Assembly: GCF_014199985.1 (NCBI RefSeq) | Contig: NZ_JACHOS010000009.1 | Span: forward strand, 186,001-250,000 | DNA: 64,000 nucleotides | Reading direction: 5' to 3' | Source: Methylorubrum rhodesianum | GTDB lineage: Bacteria; Pseudomonadota; Alphaproteobacteria; Rhizobiales; Beijerinckiaceae | Part shown: piece after piece, positions 28,384 through 37,444 of the stretch | Position numbering within the stretch: the first letter of the stretch is position 1 | Layout: every line of letters begins with the position of its first letter | Made by a program: the position numbers and the translations under genes | The notes under the pieces: generated by a model | Seen by the model: the letters and a program-made list of their open reading frames with translations, nothing else | The model's database searches: none | What the model was told of the DNA's origin: nothing

Positions 28384-30250
28384 GGCTGATCCCCTGGCGC
28401 ATCCTGTCCGGCACGGCCGCCTCACGCCTCTCCTTAGCCGGCTCGCGCGCCACGTCCATCACGAGGTCGAAGGCGAGCCCCCCGCCGGGCATCGGTCGGG
28501 GCTGGAGCGTCGCGCCGAACTCGCGGGCGATGGCCAGCGAGATCGGCAGGCCGAGGCCGAGCCCCTCCCCCGCCGGCTTGGTGGTGAAGAACGGGTCGAA
28601 GATGCGGGTGAGCGCCGCCGCGTCGAGCCCCGGCCCGTTATCCTCGACGCTGAGCACGACCTGCCCCTCCCCGGCCCAGGCGCGCACCGCGACCTCCGCC
28701 CCCGGACGGCCCTTGACGGCATCAAGGGCGTTGCCGACGAGGTTGATCAGCACCTGCGACAGGCGGATCGGCTCGAACACCACCCACTGCGCCGCCGGAT
28801 CGAGATCGGTCGTGATCCGCGCGCCCGCGTCGCGGATGCGGGCGGAGAGGATCGCGAGACTCTCCGAGACCGCCGCACCGACATCGACCGCGACCCGCTC
28901 CGTGCCCGAGCGGCGGGAGAAGCTGCGCAGTTGCCCCGTGATCTTGCCGAGCCGGTCGACGAGAGACACGATGCGGGTCAGATTGGCGGCGGCCTCCGCC
29001 TCGCGGCCCTGGCGCAGGAAGGCGGAGGCATTGTCGGCCAATCCCCGCAGCGCGGCGAGCGGCTGGTTCAACTCGTGGGTGATGCCGGCCGCCATCTGGC
29101 CCAGCGTCGCCATCTTGGCGGCCTGGACCAGTTCGCCCTGGGTCTCCCTGAGATTGGCCTCGGCGCGGGTCCGCTCCTCGATCTCGCCCGCGAGCCTGAG
29201 ATTGGCCGCGCTGAGATCGGCGGTGCGGGCCGCGACCTTGGCTTCGAGCTCGCGCTGCGCCGCGCGGTTCTCGCGCACCCGCCGCAGGTGCTGACTCCCG
29301 TAGAGGCCGATCAGGCCGAGCACGACCAGCGCCAGGATCGCGCCGACCCGGGCGCTGCGCCCGGCAATGGCCACCGGCGCCGCGTCGGCGAAGAGCAGCA
29401 GCGTCCAGCCATAGGCCGGCAGGGCCTGCTGCTCGAACAGGGCCCGACCGTGCGGCGCCGCCTCGGACCGGCTGACCAGCGGCACGCCGCCCACTGTCTC
29501 CGTCAGGCCGAGATCGATCACGCGATAGTCGTCGCGCCCGTACTGGCGCGTCCGCTCCATGCGCGCGCGGGCGGCGGTGTCGAGCGGCCCCGTCGCGCGG
29601 AATTTGAGGGTGGGGTCGGAGGCGAGGAAGACGATGCCGTTCTCGTCGGCCACGAGCACGCGGTCGGTGCCCTCGCGCCAGATCGTCTCCATGGAATCGA
29701 GGCTGACCTTGGTCGCCACCACGCCGCGCACGGCGCCGTCGATGACGACCGGGGCGCTGATGAAGTAGCCGGGCACACCGGTGAGGGTCCCGATGGCGTA
29801 GAACCGCCCGATCCGCCCGCCGCGCGCCTCCGTGAAGTAGGGCCGGTAGGAGAAGTCCTGGCCGACATAGGTCTGGGACGTGTCCCAGTTCGAGGCGGCG
29901 ATGGTCAGGCCGGAGGGGACCAGCAGGTAGACGACGCCGGCCCCGGCGTCGCGGCTCAGCCGCTTGAGATAGGCGTTGACGGTGGCGACCTGCGCCGGAT
30001 CCTCGGGCGCGGCCAGCAATTGCCGGACCCGGGGATCGAGGGCCGCCGCCGCCGGCAGGAAGCCGAAGCGCTCGATGGCGCCCTCCAGGCTCTGGGCGTA
30101 GATCTCCGCCCGCTGGCGGGCATCGCCGGCGAGGCTCGCGGCGACGCGGTCCTCGGTCACGTCGCCCGCCTTGATCACGACGAGGATCGCCGCGACCGCC
30201 AGCACGGCGAGGAGCAGGGCACGCAAGGCCTTGGCGCGGGGAAAGGGCAT
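28373..30250 (-). CDS. dctB: Sensor histidine kinase, DctB-like
   Basis: A 625-residue membrane kinase. The first membrane segment is at about 9-27 and the second at 302-318. Between them lies a double-PAS-like (dCache) periplasmic sensor with SQTYVGQDFSYRPYF and GVPGYFISAPVV, typical of DctB dicarboxylate sensors. A coiled coil (330-380) leads to the HisKA box with phospho-acceptor H392 in ITHELNQPLAAL. The ATPase domain shows NALDAVKGRPG, DNGPG and GLGLGLPIS. It is the first gene of a two-gene operon with dctD. The ligand is probably a C4-dicarboxylate by family, but aromatic or keto acids are also sensed by relatives. Confidence 0.9.
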
Positions 30251-30344
30251 GGCGATTCTGTGCGCCGGTGCGTGCCAGCATGCTCCCGATGGATCGACGG
30301 GCCGATCCGTCGCTCCACCCCCATCCTGACGGTGCCGGAGCGGA

Positions 30345-30425
30345 GGCCTCGAAGGGGGCTCCAGCCAGCCCGCACGATCTGGAAGATCCTTCGAGGCCCG
30401 CTCGCGCGGGCACCTCAGAATGAGG
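30345..30425. repeat. Intergenic palindrome cluster
   Basis: Three nested or adjacent inverted repeats lie between the dctB start and the ABC operon end. An 11-bp perfect pair GGCCTCGAAGG/CCTTCGAGGCC is at 30345-30355 and 30388-30398. CCCGC-tcgc-GCGGG is at 30397-30410 and CCTCA-gaa-TGAGG at 30413-30425. The right part looks to me like an interspersed palindromic element common in alphaproteobacteria, recalled from memory and unchecked. Confidence 0.5.
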
Positions 30426-30451
30426 ATTGAATAGGATTACGGCCGCAAGCG

Positions 30452-30478
30452 GGAGCCGCCAACCTCGTCGGCGGCTCC
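30452..30478 (-). terminator. Hairpin after the ABC transporter operon
   Basis: GGAGCCGCC and GGCGGCTCC form a 9-bp stem around a nine-base loop, 14 bases past the stop of the ATPase gene on the minus strand. There is no T-run, so termination may need Rho or the palindromes beyond. Confidence 0.5.
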
Positions 30479-30492
30479 AACCGGAAGCGGAC

Positions 30493-31383
30493 TCAATCCG
30501 TCGTCAGCCCCTTCATCTCGACCTCCTCGAAGCGGTGCTGCTCGGCGGTGACGAGGGCGGAGAGGTCACGCTTCAGGGCGTTGAAGGCGGCCGAGGCGCT
30601 GTCGCGCGGGCGCGGCAGCTCGACCCGGATGTCGCGCTTGATCGTGCCGGGACGGTAGGTCAGCACCACGATGCGGTCGGCCAGATAGATCGATTCCTCG
30701 ATCGAGTGCGTGACGAACACGATGGTCTTGCCGGTGGCTGCCCAGATCCGCAGCAGTTCGTCCTGAAGCGAGCGACGGGTCAGGGCGTCGAGCGCGCCGA
30801 ACGGCTCGTCCATCAGCATCACCGGGCTGTCCAGCGCCAGCACGCGGGCGATCGCCACGCGCTGACGCATGCCGCCGGACAGATCCTTGGGGAAGCGGTC
30901 GCGGAACTCGGTGAGCTTGAGCATCTCGAGGAGTTCGGCCACCCGCGCCTCGATCGCGGCGCGGCCCATCCCCTTGATCTCGAGGCCGAAGGCGATGTTC
31001 TGCGCCACGCTCATCCAGGGGAACAGCGCGTATTCCTGGAACACCATGCCCCGGTCGGGACCGGGCTCGGCGACCTTGGTGCCGTCGACGGTGATGCCGC
31101 CGCGGGTCGGGTGCGAGAAGCCGGCGATGGCGTTGAGCAGCGTCGACTTCCCGCAGCCGGACGGGCCCAGCAGGCAGACGAACTCACCGCGGTTGATGGT
31201 GAGGTCGATGTCCTTGAGGGCGACGACCTCGCCGCCGGGGACGGGGAAGACCTTGTCGACGCCGGTCACCACGATGTGCGGGGCGGCGTGCGAGGGGGCG
31301 GCGGCCAGGGATGGGGCGGCCGGCGGGGCGACCGGCACGGCGCGCTGCGTGACGGCGTCGATGGGATGCGGTTGCACGGACAT
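30493..31383 (-). CDS. ABC transporter ATP-binding protein (nitrate/sulfonate/taurine type)
   Basis: A 296-residue ATPase. A 35-residue Ala/Pro-rich N-terminal extension precedes the nucleotide-binding domain. Walker A is GPSGCGKST, the Q-loop is FQEYALFPW, the signature is LSGGMRQRVAIA, Walker B is VMLMDEP, and the D-loop is FGALDALTR. The C-terminal run IVVLTYRPGTIKRDI is typical of SsuB/TauB/NrtD-type importers. A GAGGGAGA ribosome site precedes ATG 31383, eight bases after the permease stop. It forms a complete importer with the next two genes. Substrate specificity within this family cannot be read from the ATPase. Confidence 0.92.
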   Translation of the reverse strand: MSVQPHPIDAVTQRAVPVAPPAAPSLAAAPSHAAPHIVVTGVDKVFPVPGGEVVALKDIDLTINRGEFVCLLGPSGCGKSTLLNAIAGFSHPTRGGITVDGTKVAEPGPDRGMVFQEYALFPWMSVAQNIAFGLEIKGMGRAAIEARVAELLEMLKLTEFRDRFPKDLSGGMRQRVAIARVLALDSPVMLMDEPFGALDALTRRSLQDELLRIWAATGKTIVFVTHSIEESIYLADRIVVLTYRPGTIKRDIRVELPRPRDSASAAFNALKRDLSALVTAEQHRFEEVEMKGLTTD

Positions 31384-31391
31384 GGTCTCCC

Positions 31392-32210
31392 TCACGATTC
31401 CAGGCCGCGGTGCCAGCGGAGCAGGTGGTTGTTCAGACGGCTGACGCCCATGTCGATGAGGAGGCCCAGCGCCCCGATGGTCAGCATCCCGGCGATGATC
31501 TTGTCGGACCAGAAGTACTCGCGCGCCTCGAGGATGCGGAAGCCCAGCCCATTGTTGACCGCGATCATCTCGGCCACGATCACCACGATGAAGGCGGTGC
31601 CGATACCGATCCGCGCCCCCGACAGGATGTAGGGGGTGGCCGCCGGCAGGATGACCCGGCGGAAGATCGTCATCCGGCTCGCGCCCAGGCTGCGGGCGGC
31701 GCGGATGTAGATCCCGTCCACGTGCCGCACGCCGGCGATGGTGTTCATCAGCACCGGGAAGAAGGCGCCGATGGCGATGAGGAACACGGCGGGCGCGTTG
31801 CCGAGGCCGAACCACAGGATCGAGAGCGGGATGTAGGCGATCGGCGGGATCGGCCGCAGCACCTGCATCAAGGGGTTGATGTGGCGGTAGATCACGTCGC
31901 TCGTGCCCATGAACAGGCCGAGCGGCAGGGCGAGCCCGGCGCCGACGAGGAAGCCGACGACGACGCGATAGAGCGAGGCCATCGCGTCGTGCAGCATCTC
32001 GCCGGAGAACAGCCAGAGGAACCACGAGCCGTGGGCCGGATCATAGGCTTCGAGCGGCGCGAGATAGGCCCACCAGCGCGCCGCGACCGCGGCGGGCGAG
32101 GGCAGGACCATCGGGTTGACGAGCCCGGCGGTGCAGGCGAGCTGCCAGATCACGAGAACGGCGATGGGGACCGCGAAGCCCTCGGCCAGGGGTTTGAGGC
32201 GGGCGTTCAT
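31392..32210 (-). CDS. ABC transporter permease (nitrate/sulfonate/taurine type)
   Basis: A 272-residue inner-membrane permease with about six membrane segments. The cytoplasmic EAA-like loop that docks on the ATPase is seen around YIRAARSLGASRMTIFRRVILPAATPYILSG. Other family phrases are LPLGLFMG and PPIAYIPLSILWFGLG. A strong GGAGG ribosome site precedes ATG 32210. It lies ten bases after the binding-protein gene and just before the ATPase, as in ssu/tau operons. Confidence 0.92.
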   Translation of the reverse strand: MNARLKPLAEGFAVPIAVLVIWQLACTAGLVNPMVLPSPAAVAARWWAYLAPLEAYDPAHGSWFLWLFSGEMLHDAMASLYRVVVGFLVGAGLALPLGLFMGTSDVIYRHINPLMQVLRPIPPIAYIPLSILWFGLGNAPAVFLIAIGAFFPVLMNTIAGVRHVDGIYIRAARSLGASRMTIFRRVILPAATPYILSGARIGIGTAFIVVIVAEMIAVNNGLGFRILEAREYFWSDKIIAGMLTIGALGLLIDMGVSRLNNHLLRWHRGLES

Positions 32211-32220
32211 GGAAACCTCC

Positions 32221-33219
32221 TCACTTCGCGCCGGCGGACGTCTTCGTGCCGACGGAAGCCTTGGCGGCCTCCAGCAGGTCGAGCTTCACCCAATCGACGG
32301 CCTTGGCCGGCTTCGACATCTTGCCGATGCCGTGCTCGGCCATGACGTCGGTGGTCTTCTGGATGTGGTCGGCGCTCATATCCAGGGTGTAGGGCGAGTT
32401 GGCGAGCGCCTCCTGGAATTCGGGGCCGGTGAGCTGACCCTTGAACACGTCCTGCGTGACGAAGGTCTCGGCCGCCTTCGGATCGTCCATGAAGGTCTTC
32501 TGCGCCTTCACGAAGCACTCCATGAACTTGGCCGCGAGAGGCTTTTTCTCGTTGTAGAACTTCTCCGTCATCACCAGCGTGCGGATCGGCGAGCCGACCG
32601 GGGTGTCGTAGGGCTTGATCACCTCGACGCCGAAGCCGCGGGCGATGGCCTGGGCCGATTGCGGCTCGGTCTGCATGATCGCGTCGACCTGCTTCTGCAG
32701 CAGCGCCTGGTTGAGGTCGGGATAGCCGAGGAAGATCAGGTTGACGTCGCGGTTCTTCAGGCCGTGCTTGGCCATCTCGGCGCCGAGCAGCACCTCCTGG
32801 ATCGAACCGCGGGTGACGCCGACCTTCTTGCCCTTGAGATCGGCCGCCGACTTGATGCCGGATTCCGGCGTCGCGAGCAGGCGGGCGCCGCCGCGGGCGA
32901 AGCCGCCGACGATGGTGACGGGCGCGCCGTTGCCGCGGGCCGAGATCGCGGCTTCGGAGGCGGTGGCGCCGACATCGAGTTCGCCGGCGAGCATCGCCTG
33001 CATGATGTCCGGGCCCTTGGCGAAGATCTTGAGATCGACGGCGATGCCGCACTCCTTGGCGATCTCCTTGACGTAGGAGACGCCGGCGAAGTGGGCGAGC
33101 TTCAGGTTGCCGACGCGGATCACTTCCTGCGCGGAGAGCGGGAGCGGCGCGAGCAGGGCGGCGGTCGCGACGGCGAGGGACGCGAGGCGGCGACGCGACA
33201 GACGAAGACGGTCGAGCAA
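32221..33219 (-). CDS. ABC transporter substrate-binding protein (SsuA/TauA/NMT1 type)
   Basis: A 332-residue periplasmic protein. TTG 33219 is the likely start: it gives a signal peptide with an RRR n-region and LAVATAALLAPLPLSAQ, and AGGGAGA precedes it. The mature part has the NMT1/SsuA pattern: IRVGNLKLAHFAG, then ELDVGATASEAAI, a glycine-rich GGFARGGARL, and LKGKKVGVTRGSIQEVLL. Relatives bind sulfonates, taurine, nitrate, aromatic acids or thiamine precursors; the ligand here is unknown. It is the first gene of a three-gene importer operon with a candidate sigma-54 promoter upstream. Confidence 0.88.
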   Translation of the reverse strand: MLDRLRLSRRRLASLAVATAALLAPLPLSAQEVIRVGNLKLAHFAGVSYVKEIAKECGIAVDLKIFAKGPDIMQAMLAGELDVGATASEAAISARGNGAPVTIVGGFARGGARLLATPESGIKSAADLKGKKVGVTRGSIQEVLLGAEMAKHGLKNRDVNLIFLGYPDLNQALLQKQVDAIMQTEPQSAQAIARGFGVEVIKPYDTPVGSPIRTLVMTEKFYNEKKPLAAKFMECFVKAQKTFMDDPKAAETFVTQDVFKGQLTGPEFQEALANSPYTLDMSADHIQKTTDVMAEHGIGKMSKPAKAVDWVKLDLLEAAKASVGTKTSAGAK

Positions 33220-33275
33220 GGGGTTTCTCCCTGATGGCCCGGCTCTGCGGCCGGTGCGGATGGCCCCAGCTCTTC

Positions 33276-33291
33276 TGCAGAGTGCATGCCA
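33276..33291 (-). promoter_or_regulatory. Candidate sigma-54 promoter of the ABC importer operon
   Basis: On the minus strand the site reads TGGCATGCACTCTGCA. It keeps the GG and GC dinucleotides at the required spacing of the -24/-12 consensus TGGCACG-N4-TTGCA, with two mismatches. It lies 57 bases before the TTG start. A sigma-54 activator gene (dctD-like) is nearby, but no binding site for it was identified. The site is suggestive only. Confidence 0.35.
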
Positions 33292-33483
33292 GCCATGCAG
33301 GATGCGCTCATCTTCATGCAAGCACTTGCGACGCATGGTGTTTCTTCGATCGGCCGGCCGATATCCCGCGCCAGGCGGCGGCGGATTCCCGCCATCAGAG
33401 CCGAAGGGGCGGCGGAAATCCGCCGCCAGCATGTCGGCACCATGGATGAAAGGGAGGGGGCCGCGCGGACCAGAGCCGCGACG

Positions 33484-34215
33484 TCAGTCGAACGGCACGA
33501 GGATGATCGCGTCCCCTTCGAGCCGTGCCTGGACGGCCTGTCCCCAGCGGGCGCCCCCGAGATCGTCTGCGGTTTTGTAAAGGCCGTCGATGGCGATGAG
33601 TTCCGGCTCGAACTTGCGGGCGAGGATGCGCGCGCCCGGATCGCCTACAGCGCCGGCGATCGCCCGGCCGCGCAGGGCTCCGTAGACGTGGATCGAGCCG
33701 CCGGCGATCACCTCCGCGCCGGAGGCCACCGAGCCGAGCACGGTGACGTCGCCGTCGAGATGCTGGATCACCTGCCCCGAGCGCACCGGCGCGTCGAGGA
33801 CGAAGGAGCGCGGCCGGGACGGCGCCGGCGGCGCCACCAGCGCGGGGGCCGAAGCCTGGGCGGCGGGAGCCTCAGGCGTCGCGGCACCGGGCTCGGGCGG
33901 GGCGATGTCCTCGACCGGCTTGCCGCCCACCAGCGGCGGCGGGAAGCCCGGCCCGAGCGAGGTCGGGCCGATCCCCTCGATGCCGAGGATGGTAATCGAG
34001 CGCCGGTTCAGCTCCTCGCAGAGCTGGGCGAGATCCGAGCGCTCGAAGCGCAGGCCGGTCACGTCGAGGATGATCGCCCGCACCGAGAAGAAGGCGGGCG
34101 CCCGCTGCTTGAGCGCGTCGAGTTCGGCGAGCCACTGATCGATCGGCGGCACGGGGGCCAGCACCATCGCCAGGAAGGATCGGCCGCGGAAGCGGATCGG
34201 AGGACGGTCGGTCAC
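33484..34215 (-). CDS. Orphan second MinC-like septum-site protein
   Basis: A 243-residue MinC homologue away from the minCDE operon. The N-terminal domain (about 5-105) has FRGRSFLAMVLAP and ITILGIEGIGPTSL. A Pro/Ala-rich linker (about 105-130) follows. The C-terminal beta-helix carries VRSGQVIQHLDGDVTVLGSV, GGSIHVYGALRGRAIAG and RKFEPELIAIDG, matching the MinC at 39502-40188 block by block. MinC inhibits FtsZ and is recruited by MinD through the C-domain. No minD or minE adjoins it. It could act with the distant MinD or under separate control. The surface residues that decide MinD binding were not checked. Confidence 0.85.
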   Translation of the reverse strand: MTDRPPIRFRGRSFLAMVLAPVPPIDQWLAELDALKQRAPAFFSVRAIILDVTGLRFERSDLAQLCEELNRRSITILGIEGIGPTSLGPGFPPPLVGGKPVEDIAPPEPGAATPEAPAAQASAPALVAPPAPSRPRSFVLDAPVRSGQVIQHLDGDVTVLGSVASGAEVIAGGSIHVYGALRGRAIAGAVGDPGARILARKFEPELIAIDGLYKTADDLGGARWGQAVQARLEGDAIILVPFD

Positions 34216-34368
34216 GGGCAGGTTCGCGGTGAAGGGATCATGCCGGTCAGCTTATGGCAGATCGCGGGCCGCGCCGCATGCGGGCGCGCCCTCCTCAACA
34301 ACAAAGGCGTCCGGGCCTGCCGCCTGACCCCGGCACTGCCGAACCGGCTTCCTGCGGGGCTCTCGGCC

Positions 34369-35127
34369 TCACCCGCCCCCGACGCGGCCGACCCGGAGGG
34401 AGAGCGGAAAGGTGACGCGCCTGAGCGTGGCCGGATCGCCCCACGCCGCGGCCAGGGCCGCGCGGAAAGCCTCGATCGGCCCATCGCCGACGGCCGTCTC
34501 CGCCGCCCGCACCGCCGACCACGTCCCGACATAGCCGATCAGGTCCTCCAGGCGCCACGCCACCGCGATGCTGAGCCTCGGCGCGTCCAGCGCCGGGAAG
34601 GGAAAGGGCAGAGAGCGGTAGCCGTCCTCGACATGCCGGCGTTCCGGCGGCCAGAAAGGTCCGATCACCGCGTCGTAGAAGTGCCGGACCACGCGGTCGG
34701 CGGCCGCGTCCGACACATGCAGCACGCCGTAGGTGATCAGGGCCAGCACCGCCCCGGGGCGGGCGACGCGGCGCACCTCGTCGTAGAACGGATCGAGGTC
34801 GAGCCAGTGCGCCGCCTGGGCGACGGTCACGAGATCGGCGCTCGCATCCGGCAGGCCGGATCGTTCGGCGGGAGCCGCACGGTATCGGACCCGGTCATCC
34901 GGCGTCGCCGCCGCGATCTGCCCGGCGCTGGCATCGGTGGCGACCACCGCCGCGAATCGCTCGGCCAGACGCGTCGAGAGCTGGCCGGTTCCGCAGCCGA
35001 CATCGAGGGCGAGGTCCCGTCCGGGCGCCGCGTCCGCGAGAAAATCCACCAACGCCGCCGGATAGGTCGGTCGGTGGGCGGCGTAGCCGGCGCTCACGTC
35101 CGAGAAGTGATCCTTGAACGCGCTCAT
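34369..35127 (-). CDS. Class I SAM-dependent methyltransferase
   Basis: A 252-residue Rossmann-fold methyltransferase. Motif I is [16 protein letters not shown], the acidic strand-2 residue is in [11 protein letters not shown], and motif IV/post-motif is [14 protein letters not shown]. The N-terminus [20 protein letters not shown] is common in small-molecule methyltransferases of the trans-aconitate/UbiE-like group and often annotated only generically. The substrate is unknown. GGGAGGACAGGGA precedes ATG 35127. It is divergent from typA. Confidence 0.85.
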   Translation of the reverse strand: MSAFKDHFSDVSAGYAAHRPTYPAALVDFLADAAPGRDLALDVGCGTGQLSTRLAERFAAVVATDASAGQIAAATPDDRVRYRAAPAERSGLPDASADLVTVAQAAHWLDLDPFYDEVRRVARPGAVLALITYGVLHVSDAAADRVVRHFYDAVIGPFWPPERRHVEDGYRSLPFPFPALDAPRLSIAVAWRLEDLIGYVGTWSAVRAAETAVGDGPIEAFRAALAAAWGDPATLRRVTFPLSLRVGRVGGG

Positions 35128-35347
35128 GCGGATGGTCCCTGTCCTCCCGGATCGCCAGACATGTCCCCTCGGCGGGTGTGACCTCGTCGCAGGGCGGCCT
35201 GCCCGCACTTGCCGGATCGACCGCCAGCTTATATTGCGACGCGATACCGCCCGAATCCGTACACTGGCGTCACGACCGTCGAAGCACGGCCCGCGACACG
35301 CCGCTTTATGGCCGGGCTCCACGTTTCCGAACGTTTTCGAGACCCCG

Positions 35348-37174
35348 ATGAAGCTGCGCAACATCGCCATCATCGCCCACGTCGACCATGGCAAGACAAC
35401 GCTGGTCGACAAGCTGCTCCAGCAGTCCGGCACCTTCCGCGAAAACCAGCGGGTCGAGGAGCGGGCGATGGATTCGAACGACCTCGAGAAGGAGCGCGGC
35501 ATCACGATTCTCGCCAAGGCGACCTCGGTCGTCTGGCAGGACACCCGCGTCAACATCGTCGACACTCCCGGCCACGCCGATTTCGGCGGCGAGGTGGAGC
35601 GCATCCTCTCGATGGTCGATGGCGTGATCGTGCTGGTCGACGCCGCCGAAGGCCCGATGCCGCAGACCAAGTTCGTGGTCGGCAAGGCGCTCAAGATCGG
35701 TCTTCGCCCGATCGTCGCGATCAACAAGGTCGATCGCCCGGACGCGCGCATCAACGAGGTCGTGAACGAGGTGTTCGACCTGTTCGCGGCGCTCGACGCC
35801 ACCGACGAGCAGCTCGACTTCCCGATCCTCTACGGGTCGGGCCGCAACGGCTGGATGGCCGAATCGCCCGACGCCTCGCCGGATGTCGGCCTCGCGCCGC
35901 TGTTCGACCTCGTGCTCAAGCACGTGCCGCAGGCCCGCGTCGAGGAGGGTCCGTTCCGGATGCTCGGCACGCTGCTCGAAGCCAACCCGTTCCTCGGCCG
36001 CATCATCACCGGGCGCATCGCGTCGGGCACGGTCAAGCCGAACCAGTCGATCAAGGTGCTCTCGCGCGACGGCAAGGTCGTGGAGACCGGTCGCGTCTCG
36101 AAGATCCTCGCCTTCCGCGGCCTGGAGCGCGCTCCCATCGACGTGGGTGAGGCGGGCGACATCGTCTCCATCGCCGGTCTGCTCAAGGGCACCGTGGCGG
36201 ATACCTTCTGCGATCCCGCCGTCAACGAGCCGATCCAGGCCCAGCCGATCGACCCGCCGACCGTCACCATGTCGTTCATCGTCAACGACTCGCCGCTGGC
36301 CGGCACCGAGGGCGACAAGGTCACGAGCCGCATGATCCGCGACCGCCTGTTCAAGGAGGCCGAGGGCAACGTCACGCTCAAGATCGAGGAAGCCGCCGAC
36401 AAGGACTCGTTCTACGTCTCCGGCCGCGGCGAGCTGCAGCTCTCGATCCTGATCGAGACCATGCGCCGCGAGGGCTTCGAGATCGCGGTGTCGCGTCCCC
36501 GCGTCGTCCTGGAGAAGGACGAGGCCGGCGAGATCCTGGAGCCGGTCGAGGAGGTCGTGATCGACGTCGACGAGGAGTATTCGGGCGTCGTCGTGCAGAA
36601 GATGTCCGAGCGCAAGGCCGAGATGATCGAGATGCGGCCCTCGGGCGGCAACCGTCTCCGGCTCGTCTTCCACGCCCCGACCCGCGGCCTCATCGGCTAC
36701 CAGGGCGAGCTGATGACCGACACCCGCGGCACCGCGATCATGAACCGCCTGTTCAAGGCCTACGAGCCTTACAAGGGCGAGATCGCCGGCCGCCGCAATG
36801 GCGTGCTGATCTCGAACGACAAGGGTGAGGCCGTGGCCTACGCCATGTGGAACCTCGAGGATCGCGGCCCGATGATGATCGAGCCCGGCGCCAAGGTCTA
36901 TCAGGGCATGATCGTCGGCGAGCACAACCGCGAGAACGACCTCGAGGTGAACGTGCTCAAGGGCAAGAAGCTCACCAACATCCGCACCACCTCGAAGGAC
37001 GAGGCGGTGCGCCTGACGCCGCCGATCCGGATGACGCTGGAAAAGGCGCTGGCCTGGATTCAGGACGACGAACTGATGGAAGTCACGCCGAAGTCGATCC
37101 GGCTGCGCAAGATCCATCTCGACCCGAACGAGCGCAAGCGCTTCGAGCGCTCGAAGGAAGCGCTGTCGGCCTAA
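35348..37174 (+). CDS. typA: Ribosome-associated translational GTPase TypA/BipA
   Basis: A 608-residue GTPase of the elongation factor family that acts on ribosomes in stress adaptation and large-subunit assembly. G1 is AHVDHGKTT at 10-18, G2 is in [12 protein letters not shown]3 is [11 protein letters not shown] and G4 is AINKVDRP. The C-terminal domains include the TypA-specific [25 protein letters not shown] segment and a final basic [15 protein letters not shown]-like tail. Start ATG 35348 begins directly with the conserved N-terminus; upstream in-frame codons are not conserved. A strong intrinsic terminator follows. Confidence 0.96.
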   Translation: MKLRNIAIIAHVDHGKTTLVDKLLQQSGTFRENQRVEERAMDSNDLEKERGITILAKATSVVWQDTRVNIVDTPGHADFGGEVERILSMVDGVIVLVDAAEGPMPQTKFVVGKALKIGLRPIVAINKVDRPDARINEVVNEVFDLFAALDATDEQLDFPILYGSGRNGWMAESPDASPDVGLAPLFDLVLKHVPQARVEEGPFRMLGTLLEANPFLGRIITGRIASGTVKPNQSIKVLSRDGKVVETGRVSKILAFRGLERAPIDVGEAGDIVSIAGLLKGTVADTFCDPAVNEPIQAQPIDPPTVTMSFIVNDSPLAGTEGDKVTSRMIRDRLFKEAEGNVTLKIEEAADKDSFYVSGRGELQLSILIETMRREGFEIAVSRPRVVLEKDEAGEILEPVEEVVIDVDEEYSGVVVQKMSERKAEMIEMRPSGGNRLRLVFHAPTRGLIGYQGELMTDTRGTAIMNRLFKAYEPYKGEIAGRRNGVLISNDKGEAVAYAMWNLEDRGPMMIEPGAKVYQGMIVGEHNRENDLEVNVLKGKKLTNIRTTSKDEAVRLTPPIRMTLEKALAWIQDDELMEVTPKSIRLRKIHLDPNERKRFERSKEALSA

Positions 37175-37202
37175 GCGCCGCGTCCGGTTCGACGACAACG
37201 AG

Positions 37203-37240
37203 AAGGCCCCGGTGCGGCGAACGCACCGGGGCCTTTTTTC
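37203..37240 (+). terminator. Intrinsic terminator of typA
   Basis: A perfect 13-bp GC-rich stem (AAGGCCCCGGTGC with its complement at 37223-37235) around a seven-base loop is followed by a run of six T residues. It lies 28 bases after the typA stop. Confidence 0.93.
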
Positions 37241-37336
37241 TTGGGCGTCCGTTGCCCGCAGGAACGCGTGCGTGCGGCGCCGGCTTCCCCCTCCCCGCCA
37301 GCGGGGCGAGGGGGGCATTGGTCCGGGCGGTGATCG

Positions 37337-37383
37337 CCCTAGCGCATCGTGCTGGATATCGGATCCAGCACGATGCGCTAGGG
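37337..37383. repeat. Perfect inverted repeat, 21-bp arms
   Basis: Arms at 37337-37357 and 37363-37383 are exact reverse complements, separated by five bases. The arm begins CCCTAGCGCATCGTGCTGG. It directly abuts the dispersed element at 37382-37444. It lies between the typA terminator and the receptor gene that ends from the other side, so it could serve as a bidirectional transcription barrier. It has no coding content. Confidence 0.85.
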
Positions 37384-37444
37384 ATCTGTTTTTGCATCAT
37401 CTTTTTCCGAAAGCCGCACACCACCTTTCGGGATGATGCTCTAG
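37382..37444 (+). repeat. Dispersed intergenic element, copy A
   Basis: This 63-base segment begins GGATCTGTTT and contains CATCATCTTTTTCCGAA and CACCTTTCGGGAT. It matches the reverse complement of 51973-52034 at about 50 of 63 positions when aligned by hand. An internal pair TTCCGAAAG/CTTTCGGGA can fold. Its end overlaps the TAG stop of the chemotaxis receptor gene. The type resembles short intergenic palindromic elements of Methylobacterium and relatives, from memory. Confidence 0.7.

Noticed and set aside
37337-37444. Insertion sequence or prophage attachment site
   Set aside because: No transposase or integrase reading frame, target duplication or tRNA is present; these are short non-coding palindromes.
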